Shown piece by piece: positions 1 through 6,580 of a DNA stretch of 40,961 nucleotides. The position numbers and the translations under genes were made by a program. The notes under the pieces are model-generated. The model was not told where the DNA came from, ran no database searches, and worked only from the letters and a program-made list of their open reading frames with translations. Position 1 is the stretch's first letter, and each line of letters begins with the position of its first letter. This DNA is from Puniceicoccaceae bacterium K14 (GTDB lineage: Bacteria; Verrucomicrobiota; Verrucomicrobiia; Opitutales; Opitutaceae), in assembly GCA_022538095.1 (NCBI GenBank), contig JAKYXN010000048.1, positions 1 to 40,961 of the forward strand. Direction: 5' to 3'.

Positions 1-135
1 ATACGCTGGGATCCGGCTAGAATGCGAGCAATCGACGTACCCGAAGCAGATCCATTCATCCGCCCTGAACGCAATCAATACGCATGGAAACCCAGATCCA
101 AAGATGCAAAGCACTTACCAGACTTTGAGTTATAA
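1..135 (+). CDS. C-terminal end of a Gfo/Idh/MocA-type oxidoreductase (partial)
   Basis: The frame is open from the first base to TAA at 133-135, giving 44 residues of a gene that begins outside the window. The segment RWDPARMRAIDVPEADPFI followed by RPERN resembles the usual tail of NAD(P)-dependent Gfo/Idh/MocA sugar or inositol oxidoreductases of Verrucomicrobiota and Planctomycetota, which carry a WDP...ANPLL/R..R..W type ending. That is recall of a family pattern, and there is no Rossmann or catalytic domain in view to confirm it. No hairpin with a T-run directly follows the stop. Confidence 0.5.
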   Translation: MRWDPARMRAIDVPEADPFIRPERNQYAWKPRSKDAKHLPDFEL

Positions 136-838
136 TTGTCCGCGATTGCTTTGCAACTAGGCGAAAGTTCACTCCACTGCCAAAGCAAGATGCACCAGAG
201 TTTCACTAAAAAGTATCCTACGCTAACACGCTAGAAACGCCTTGGAACATTCAATCGTTTAGGGCGAGGAGAAGAACCTAAGAATTACTATACGCAAGTA
301 AAACCAAGCCTCTCTCCAGGTAGTGGAATTCAAATTATCTCAAAGAATGAGAAGAGGTTTTGGTTACACTCCATATAACGCAGCCTTCCTGAACTCGCTA
401 TCAATGGTACCTTCACCTTCCCTCCATTGAAGGCAAAGTTGATTAGTACTCCGACATACTTATCCAGCAGCTCGCCGGATGGCAATAACTCATAGAGCAA
501 GAGAAAGCCAAGCTGTTTGGAAAATTGCAAGAAACTGCTCCAGCCATGCTCGTTTCATTCTGATAGCAAACCGATTCAAGAGTATCCTTCAGACTTAAAG
601 AGATAATCTATACATATCCAAATACTGGGCACAATTCTCAGAATTCAATATTTCGATCAATAGACAAAAGCGCTTAAACACAATAGAGTAAACAGCTTAC
701 TCGCCTTAAAACAGAACCTAATCCCATACCCTATCCCGCTTTCGTAGGGTGCCCCGATTGTGAATTTTATGTAAATAGAGTAAGATCAATCCCATCAAAA
801 AGGAGATCGCAAACGAGATCCTAACTCAGAAAATTCTT
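136..838. other. Gene-poor stretch with one possible decayed reading frame
   Basis: About 700 bases with no convincing intact gene. The minus strand holds an open stretch from about 554 down to 330 with no ATG (only a TTG at 530). Its translation contains protein-like pieces such as FLLLYELLPSGELLDKYVGV and GGKVKVPLIASSGRLRYM, so it could be the remnant of a gene, but I cannot assign a family. The remainder, including the part just before the gene at 839, is A+T-rich. An AGGAG at 801-805 is too far (33 bases) from the ATG at 839 to be an ordinary ribosome binding site for it. Confidence 0.35.
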
Positions 839-1411
839 ATGAAAACGACCATCAAAACCTTAGGAATCCTAGCAACTCTTTGCCTCGCAAGCGCTGCATC
901 TGCAATTTCTTCGTACACATACGACTTCACAGAGGGATCTTGGGGGTCAGGCGTCAGAGTTTTTGGCGACGGACTTCAAATAAATGCTCGCGACGTGAAT
1001 GGGAACGTCGGTTCTGTAACTAGCCGTACTGACTACGGTCTCGGTGTCGCAGGAGACTTGGACACACTCGATTTTGGCGAGCGCCTTCTTCTAAAGTTCG
1101 ACGAAGTCGTTAAATTTGAGTCTTTCACTGTACGCTGGGCAGGACGAGACACTGTTAACGTGCGAGTAAACGGACTAGGAACTGTATTTTCAGAAACAGG
1201 CTTAAAAACAGGTGATAGCTATAACTTCGACCCCAACATCCTAGGAAGCATTGCCCTGTTTGAAGACAAAGATTATTCTTCGAACAACGAACGAGGGTAC
1301 TATTTAAGTTCGGTTACTGTATCTAAAGTACCAGATGGAGGAACAACTGCCGCATTGCTCGGCTTAGGTCTCGCAGGATTGGTTGGCCTACGCCGACGTA
1401 TCGCGAAGTAA
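839..1411 (+). CDS. Secreted VPDGG-CTERM sorting-domain protein
   Basis: A 190-residue exported protein of unknown function. It has an N-terminal signal peptide (charged MKTTIKT, then a hydrophobic stretch ending about ASAIS, residues 1-23). The middle is polar and beta-rich (about 25-160). The C-terminus is a tripartite sorting signal: VPDGG at about 165-169, a hydrophobic helix rich in Ala, Leu and Gly (AALLGLGLAGLVG), then a basic LRRRIAK tail. This matches the VPDSG/PEP-CTERM class, which is recognised by an exosortase-type membrane protease that releases the protein to the surface or exopolysaccharide. No exosortase gene lies in the window. The gene stands alone and is followed by a strong terminator. 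The mature domain may bind a surface or polysaccharide, which is inference. Confidence 0.8.
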   Translation: MKTTIKTLGILATLCLASAASAISSYTYDFTEGSWGSGVRVFGDGLQINARDVNGNVGSVTSRTDYGLGVAGDLDTLDFGERLLLKFDEVVKFESFTVRWAGRDTVNVRVNGLGTVFSETGLKTGDSYNFDPNILGSIALFEDKDYSSNNERGYYLSSVTVSKVPDGGTTAALLGLGLAGLVGLRRRIAK

Positions 1412-1437
1412 GACAACTCAACTTCCATTAATAACCA

Positions 1438-1466
1438 ATCCCCTTCCTAAAGGCAGGGGATTTTTT
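1438..1466 (+). terminator. Intrinsic terminator of the VPDGG-CTERM gene
   Basis: Stem ATCCCCTTCC (1438-1447) pairs with GGCAGGGGAT (1452-1461) with a single T/C mismatch and a TAAA loop, followed by a run of T. It lies 26 bases after the stop at 1411 and just before the convergent gene that ends at 1471. Confidence 0.9.
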
Positions 1467-1470
1467 CGTA

Positions 1471-1917
1471 TTAATCTATAACCACAACTAACTCAATTTC
1501 CAACAAAGCCGCTTCATCTGCTAAGGCCTCAACCTGAACCCAAGACACTGCTGGATAGATGCCACTGTTATAAAAACGCTTTCTCTCCCTACTAAGTGAT
1601 TTCAGCATAGCCAAATCCGTCGTGTAAATTCGCTCCTGCGTGACATCATTCATTGTAGCTCCATAGCGGCCCAAGACGGATTGAAGCCTCATATAGATCG
1701 TTTTCATTTGGGTCTCCATGTTTTTGCCAGGAGCCCGAGTACCGGAAATAAAAATGACATTTCCAACTTTAACCGCCTGTGAATACCCCAACTCATTTTC
1801 CCAACCACCCGCTTGGTAGTGATCACGGAACAAGAGGTCTTCTTCCTCCGCCCACAGAGATATTCCACTCAATGCAACTACAACGAGAAAACCAATGATG
1901 TAGCGCATCACAATCAC
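1471..1917 (-). CDS. Exported RidA/YjgF-family protein lacking the catalytic arginine
   Basis: About 145 residues. The first 20-23 residues form a signal peptide (RYIIGFLVVVALSGISLWA then EEE), unusual for the normally cytoplasmic RidA family. The rest follows the YjgF/RidA fold: VGNVIFISGTRAPG near the start, a central ERIYTTDLAML segment, and the final beta strand LLEIELVVV. Active enamine/imine deaminases carry an arginine in the motif PARS; here the equivalent reads YPAVSW, so deaminase activity is doubtful. A GTG start at 1915-1917 overlaps the stop of the upstream gene as GTGA, which suggests coupled translation; an ATG at 1906-1908 gives a protein three residues shorter and is also possible. 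The partner is the FMN reductase upstream. Confidence 0.8.
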   Translation of the reverse strand: MIVMRYIIGFLVVVALSGISLWAEEEDLLFRDHYQAGGWENELGYSQAVKVGNVIFISGTRAPGKNMETQMKTIYMRLQSVLGRYGATMNDVTQERIYTTDLAMLKSLSRERKRFYNSGIYPAVSWVQVEALADEAALLEIELVVVID

Positions 1918-2447
1918 GCCTTTATTTTCTTAGATAAATCCAAGAATTCCTCGCCAAACTGGGTTAAACGCTCCGCCATTTTCTCACTAAGCGCATCGCC
2001 ATCCCAGTCCTGAGAAGACACATACACAAAGCGAGGCAGCACAATCATTCTAAAATCGAGCATCAGACTATTCGCAAAGCCCATGACTGACATGTAGCTC
2101 ATTGCTCCACCAGCCGCACAAACAAAGCCAGCAGTCTTCCCAACCATTGAATGTCCAAATAATTCTGCAAAGTTTTTCATGGCAGCATTTACACCATAGA
2201 CATAAATGGGGCTGGCAAAAATAATTGCGTCAGCACTCTCGACTAGCGCCTTTGTCTGAGCTACTTCCGGAAGCTCGTAAACACTTCCTCCATCGCACAG
2301 AGGTAAAACCGTATCCTGTAAATCTACGAGCGTTAGACTCAAACCTTCTTTTGACTCAACATTGGATACAAATTTCTTTGCAAGAGCACGGCTACGACTC
2401 TTTGGGTTTAAGCTACTGCTGACGACCAGAATATTCAAATTTTGCAT
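1914..2447 (-). CDS. NADPH-dependent FMN reductase, flavodoxin-like fold
   Basis: A 177-residue cytoplasmic protein of the NADPH-dependent FMN reductase family (SsuE/ChrR-like). The N-terminal VVSSSLNPKSRSRALAK is the phosphate-binding loop for FMN, and FASPIYVYGVNAAMKNFAE is the conserved SP.Y...... F substrate/FMN loop. Residues GKTAGFVCAAGG form the third flavin-contacting strand. It uses NAD(P)H to reduce flavin, quinones or similar small acceptors; the physiological substrate cannot be told from sequence. It is transcribed just before the RidA-like gene, with which it shares a GTGA stop/start overlap. Confidence 0.85.
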   Translation of the reverse strand: MQNLNILVVSSSLNPKSRSRALAKKFVSNVESKEGLSLTLVDLQDTVLPLCDGGSVYELPEVAQTKALVESADAIIFASPIYVYGVNAAMKNFAELFGHSMVGKTAGFVCAAGGAMSYMSVMGFANSLMLDFRMIVLPRFVYVSSQDWDGDALSEKMAERLTQFGEEFLDLSKKIKA

Positions 2448-2510
2448 ATACTCGAATCCTTGTCCACCGTGGCATCACTGTCCAACTAAAATGCGACTTA
2501 AACGCATTCG

Positions 2511-3008
2511 TCAAAAACCAAGGTCCTTGTCAAAGTCGTCTACCGACTCCGTGCTTTCGACCTCGTAAACAACCTTCTCCCGTAACTTGCCATCCACAAA
2601 AATGCTCAACTCATAAATCCCAATTGGGTCACCTTCATCAAATACAAACGGTACAGAAGCTCTATCCCAAACCAATTGGTCCAAAGAGGTATACACGTGA
2701 CCTCCTTCCGAATACCTGCCTGCGTCTGACGAGCCCGGTGCTTTAATAGGTTCCGGAAATCGAACCGCATACGATACCATAAATTGTCCCCCTCCTTTAC
2801 GTTGAACAGTAAAACCATGAGCATAGGACGGATCTACTCTAAAATCGATGTGTCTCGTCTCATGAAAAACGAAGGCCATTCCTTCTGCGTTTTTGTTCAT
2901 CAACCCGAAAGAGATCTTATAATTGCCAGCTATTGCCTGAGTCCCGCTCTGAACAAAAACAGCGAAGGAAGCTATAATTAATAACCGAATACAATTTAGG
3001 TTTTTCAT
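2511..3008 (-). CDS. Secreted protein of unknown function
   Basis: 165 residues with a signal peptide (MKNLNCIRLLIIASFAVFVQ through about GTQAIA, residues 1-27). I do not recognise the family. The mature part looks beta-rich, with phrases such as HETRHIDFRVDPSYAHGF and GIYELSIFVDGKLREKVVYE; the latter is typical of an immunoglobulin-like or accessory beta-sandwich domain. The end is acidic (ESTESVDDFDKDLGF). It lies 63 bases upstream of the FMN reductase on the same strand, so the three genes may form one transcript. Confidence 0.65.
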   Translation of the reverse strand: MKNLNCIRLLIIASFAVFVQSGTQAIAGNYKISFGLMNKNAEGMAFVFHETRHIDFRVDPSYAHGFTVQRKGGGQFMVSYAVRFPEPIKAPGSSDAGRYSEGGHVYTSLDQLVWDRASVPFVFDEGDPIGIYELSIFVDGKLREKVVYEVESTESVDDFDKDLGF

Positions 3009-3221
3009 ATGTACGAAGGCAATCTAACTCAAATACCACTGCCTTTAGCCACTAATCTCATAAATAGAAACTATTTGTTTCGCTTCACTTAAATTGTCAA
3101 TAATTGCAAGTTGATAGAAAAATTATCACGCTCGATTTCAACGATGTGACTCGTCTGCGCAATAGACTCTTTAGCTTTCTCGTTGATCCTTCTACATGCT
3201 AACCGACTACCAATCACTAAA

Positions 3222-3707
3222 ATGAAACCATTCTCTCTTCTGATTCTTGTCGCACTGCCAATTTTTTTCGCTAATCCCCTAGTCGCAAACGACTTAGAAT
3301 TGCGGCAAAGCAAATTTAATCTGAAGGAAAAAAGTGTAGCCCTTTACGGTTTTGACCCCGTTTCCTATTTTGAAGAGACTCCCAAGGTGGGAAATGAGAG
3401 TATCACTTTCGAAAACTCGGGAGTCACCTACCAGTTTTCATCTCAAGCTAATTTAGAAAAATTCAAAACCTCTCCCGAGAAATACGAACCACAATTTGGC
3501 GGCTGGTGCGCCTACGCCCTCCTCGATGGGGATTTAGTCGACGTGAACCCAGAACGTTATAAAATCATCGAAGGCAAATTGTACCTATTCTATGATGGGA
3601 TTTGGGGTAACACCCTCAAGCGTTGGAACAAACAAGCGAATGCTTCATCCGAGAGAACACTCGTCGAAACTGCGCACAATGCCTGGCAAGAGAAATACTC
3701 CAAGTAA
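3222..3707 (+). CDS. Exported YHS-domain protein
   Basis: 161 residues. I chose the ATG at 3222 because it gives a clean signal peptide (KPFSLLILVALPIFFANPLVA) in place of 13 unlikely residues from an upstream start. The mature part is a YHS-type domain: VALYGFDPVSYFE, then YQFSSQANLEKFKTSPEKYEPQ in two overlapping conserved blocks, then FGGWCAYAL. YHS domains are small cysteine-containing modules thought to bind metal ions and found in copper-associated proteins. Here the context gives no metal transporter, so the role is open. Similar exported single-YHS proteins are common in marine bacteria. Confidence 0.8.
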   Translation: MKPFSLLILVALPIFFANPLVANDLELRQSKFNLKEKSVALYGFDPVSYFEETPKVGNESITFENSGVTYQFSSQANLEKFKTSPEKYEPQFGGWCAYALLDGDLVDVNPERYKIIEGKLYLFYDGIWGNTLKRWNKQANASSERTLVETAHNAWQEKYSK

Positions 3708-3781
3708 GCCCGTACCCATATGCAAGCGATAGTCCGCCGCTAGCCTATTCGCTGTTTGACCCAGCGTACTCGTACAGTTCT

Positions 3782-3827
3782 TATCTCGTTAGTTAATTCA
3801 ACAACACAACCCCCAAAACACGAGATA
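3782..3827 (+). promoter_or_regulatory. Inverted repeat in the metY leader, next to the ribosome binding site
   Basis: TATCTCGT (3782-3789) and its perfect complement ACGAGATA (3820-3827) flank a 30-base A/C-rich loop. The right arm runs into AGGA (3827-3830), the probable ribosome binding site of metY at 3838. Folding would therefore place the site at the foot of a hairpin. It does not match the conserved core of a SAM-I or SAM-II riboswitch that I know. It may be chance, a protein operator or a small attenuating hairpin. Confidence 0.35.
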
Positions 3828-3837
3828 GGATTAAATT

Positions 3838-5118
3838 ATGCATTTGAACACAAAGTGCCTCCACGCCGGTCAACAACCCGACCCAACAACCAATTCGTGC
3901 GCTGTTCCCGTATACCGGACCGCTGCTTATGTATTCAAGAACAGCGAACACGCCGCCAATCTATTCGCGCTCAAAGAGCTTGGCAATATCTACTCGCGCA
4001 TTATGAACCCAACTCAAGACGTTCTTGAGCAGCGGGTCGCAGCACTTGAAGGTGGAGCCGCCGCCCTCGCGCTCGCTTCGGGGACCAGCGCGATTTTCTA
4101 CTCAATCATAAACATTGCCCAAGCCGGCGACAATATTGTATCCGCCAACAATTTGTATGGTGGATCGTATACACAATTTAACGACATCCTTCCTTCGCTC
4201 GGCATCACTGTAAAATTTGTAGACCCCAAGAATCCACAGAATTTCGCCGATGCAATCGACGACAAAACAAAAGCTGTTTTCTGTGAAACCGTCGGAAATC
4301 CTGCTCTCGACATTACAGATATCCAAGCTGTAGCCGACGTCGCCCACGCAAAAGGACTTCCACTCATCGTAGACAGCACCTTCTCTACTCCCTATCAAAC
4401 GCGCCCAATCGAACACGGGGCAGATATCGTTGTCCATTCACTCACAAAATGGTTTGGTGGCCACGGAACAGCCATTGGTGGCGTGGTGGTCGACTCCGGA
4501 AAATTCAACTGGGCAAGCGGCAAATTTCCACTCTACGATCAACCCGACGGTTCCTACCACGGGCTCCGCTGGGGTCACGATCTTCCAGAGCCCCTCGCTC
4601 CGCTTGCATTTATCCTCCGTATGCGAACTGTTCCATTGAGAAATTTAGGAGCCTGTATCAGCCCAGATAATTCTTGGATATTCCTTCAAGGAATCGAGAC
4701 GCTTCATCTACGTATGGAACGCCATTGTTCCAATGCCCTCTCGGTCGCCAAATCTCTTAAAGAAAACAATAAAGTAGAGTGGGTCATATATCCAGGACTG
4801 GAGGACAACTCGAACTACGAGCTCAACAAGAAGTACCTCGACGGCAAAGGAGGCTCTATGGTTGTCTTCGGAATCAAAGGTGGAGCCGAAGCTGGAGCGA
4901 AGTTCATCGATTCCCTCGAAATAATCAGTCACCTCGCAAATGTTGGAGACGCCAAAACACTGGCGATCCATCCAGCGACCACGACACACAGCCAATTGAC
5001 ACCTGAACAACAAACGGCCGGAGGTATCTCCCCAGAGATGGTTCGCCTCTCAATAGGCATCGAACACGTAGACGACATCCTCGCCGATATCGAACAGGCC
5101 CTAAACAAAGCCGTGTAA
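3838..5118 (+). CDS. metY: O-acetylhomoserine sulfhydrylase (aminocarboxypropyltransferase)
   Basis: A 426-residue cytoplasmic PLP enzyme of the Cys/Met-metabolism family, which makes homocysteine from O-acetylhomoserine and sulfide. The N-terminus HLNTKCLHAGQQPDPTTN is typical, as are the tyrosine-containing YSRIMNPTQDVLEQRVAALE, the residue block ALASGTSAIFYSI, the VDSTFSTPYQ strand, and VVHSLTKWFGGHGTAIGG holding the PLP lysine. The C-terminus (AIHPATTTHSQLT...GISPEMVRLSIGIE) is complete. Length fits MetY, which carries the insertion absent in shorter cystathionine synthases. The likely ribosome binding site AGGA is 7 bases before the ATG. It is alone between a leader hairpin and a terminator. 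Confidence 0.93.
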   Translation: MHLNTKCLHAGQQPDPTTNSCAVPVYRTAAYVFKNSEHAANLFALKELGNIYSRIMNPTQDVLEQRVAALEGGAAALALASGTSAIFYSIINIAQAGDNIVSANNLYGGSYTQFNDILPSLGITVKFVDPKNPQNFADAIDDKTKAVFCETVGNPALDITDIQAVADVAHAKGLPLIVDSTFSTPYQTRPIEHGADIVVHSLTKWFGGHGTAIGGVVVDSGKFNWASGKFPLYDQPDGSYHGLRWGHDLPEPLAPLAFILRMRTVPLRNLGACISPDNSWIFLQGIETLHLRMERHCSNALSVAKSLKENNKVEWVIYPGLEDNSNYELNKKYLDGKGGSMVVFGIKGGAEAGAKFIDSLEIISHLANVGDAKTLAIHPATTTHSQLTPEQQTAGGISPEMVRLSIGIEHVDDILADIEQALNKAV

Positions 5119-5187
5119 AACGAGATTTTCCTAAAATCATATACTTGGCGCGTGGCGCACATAAAGACGTGCCATCCGCAGATTTGA

Positions 5188-5224
5188 AAAGATGGCTGCC
5201 CACATGGGTAGCCATTTTATTTTC
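5188..5224 (+). terminator. Intrinsic terminator of metY
   Basis: Perfect ten-pair stem (one G-T) ATGGCTGCCC (5192-5201) with GGGTAGCCAT (5206-5215), loop ACAT, then TTTTATTTT. It begins about 70 bases after the metY stop. Confidence 0.9.
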
Positions 5225-5637
5225 CATGCATATGGATGATTCGATTTATTTTAGATTCTCCGGAGATTGGGCTAGCAACCTAATTCAAGTTTTCAACCGA
5301 CAGTAAAAACTCACGCTCTCCCCAGCCAGCCTTGCATTTCATCCCAAAATCTAAGGTTAAAATAAGTTTTCTGTGACAAATTTTTAGCCATTTGAGTCTA
5401 TTGAGTTAAAACCAATCCAGAGCTAGCAATGTAAAACCTGATAATCCACACCAAGTTCTTACTGAGAGTTCAAGATTACAAAAATATCTAACATTCTGCT
5501 ATTCATGATTTTATGAAAAATCTAAAGTTCATCAATCTGCAAAGAAAGTATTTACAACTTTCATTTTAATGTTTTTTTACTAAACGGTGCGTCCTGTACA
5601 TCGAATTTAACTCAACGACATCTAACCAATACAATAT
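5225..5637. other. A+T-rich intergenic region before mscS
   Basis: About 410 bases with no open frame worth reporting, no tRNA-like cloverleaf and no clear repeat. It presumably holds the promoter of the channel gene, but no -35/-10 pair is convincing enough to place. Confidence 0.5.
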
Positions 5638-6501
5638 ATGGCCGAAGAAACCATCCCTACAGAAACAACAGAATCCAACGGAATCATCGATCCCGTTTAC
5701 GTCGAAAAAGCCGTGGACTGGCTTATAGCTAATGGCACGAACCTACTCGCTGCTATCCTCATTTTCTTTATCGGAAAATGGGTAGCGAAAGTCATTCGCA
5801 ACAAAGTAAAATCCTTGATGGAGAAAAAAGAGGTGGACGCCGCTTTGGTTTCCTTCGCGACCAACATGCTTTACTATATGTTGATCATCGCTGTTACATT
5901 GGCCGCAGTGCAAAAGATTGGATTCCAAACAACATCTTTAGTCGCTATTCTTGGTGCCGCTGGTCTTGCAGTCGGTCTAGCGCTTCAAGGTTCCCTCTCC
6001 AACTTCGCTTCTGGAGTTCTTATCATCTTATTCCGACCATTTGGTATCGGAGACGTCATCACAGCAGGTGGCGTAACTGCATGTGTTAAGGAAATCGGTG
6101 TTCTTGTGACCATCATGGCGACTCCTGACAACAAGAAGATCATCATGCCAAACTCCTCAATCATGGGCGGGGCGATCACAAACATTACCGCTTACGACAC
6201 TCGCCGTGTAGACATGACAGTAGGCGTTAGCTACTCTGACGATCTAGACAAGGTTGCGAACATCATCGAAGAAGTAATCGCAGCTGACGATCGCATTCTT
6301 AAAGATCCTGCGGTTACAATCGCTGTATCTGAACTTGCTGACAGCAGCGTAAACTTCGTGGTTCGTCCATGGGTTAACAAAGCAGACTACTGGGGCGTGT
6401 TCTTCGATTTCCAAAAGACAATCAAGCAACGCTTGGACAAGGAAGGCGTATCAATTCCTTTCCCACAACAAGACGTGCATATGCACCAAGTTAGTAACTA
6501 G
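5638..6501 (+). CDS. mscS: Small-conductance mechanosensitive channel, MscS family
   Basis: 287 residues in the inner membrane, a channel that opens under membrane tension to release solutes after osmotic downshift. Three hydrophobic helices are visible: about 28-50 (ANGTNLLAAILIFFIGKWVA), 78-96 (MLYYMLIIAVTLAA) and the pore helix at about 103-130, with the characteristic small-residue pattern GAAGLAVGLALQGSLSNFAS. This is followed by the beta-domain entry VLIILFRPFGIGDVI and the MPNSSIMGGAITN signature of MscS. The C-terminal alpha/beta domain extends to the end. The length matches E. coli MscS. It is a single gene followed by a terminator. Confidence 0.93.
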   Translation: MAEETIPTETTESNGIIDPVYVEKAVDWLIANGTNLLAAILIFFIGKWVAKVIRNKVKSLMEKKEVDAALVSFATNMLYYMLIIAVTLAAVQKIGFQTTSLVAILGAAGLAVGLALQGSLSNFASGVLIILFRPFGIGDVITAGGVTACVKEIGVLVTIMATPDNKKIIMPNSSIMGGAITNITAYDTRRVDMTVGVSYSDDLDKVANIIEEVIAADDRILKDPAVTIAVSELADSSVNFVVRPWVNKADYWGVFFDFQKTIKQRLDKEGVSIPFPQQDVHMHQVSN

Positions 6502-6526
6502 GAATTCTCTTATACTTTCTAGAAAT

Positions 6527-6561
6527 GAAAAAGCTCCAGCCTTCCGGTTGGAGCTTTTTTT
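6527..6561. terminator. Bidirectional terminator between mscS and the ThuA-DUF1080 gene
   Basis: Stem AGCTCCAGCC (6532-6541) pairs with GGTTGGAGCT (6546-6555), one G-T pair, loop TTCC. It is flanked by A-rich sequence on the left and a T-run on the right, so it can end transcripts from both convergent genes. Confidence 0.9.
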
Positions 6562-6580
6562 ATTGAAAAATAGACTCAAT

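Noticed and set aside
3708-3837. SAM riboswitch upstream of metY
   Set aside because: Only one eight-base inverted repeat is visible; the multi-helix conserved core of known SAM riboswitches is missing and the leader is too short.
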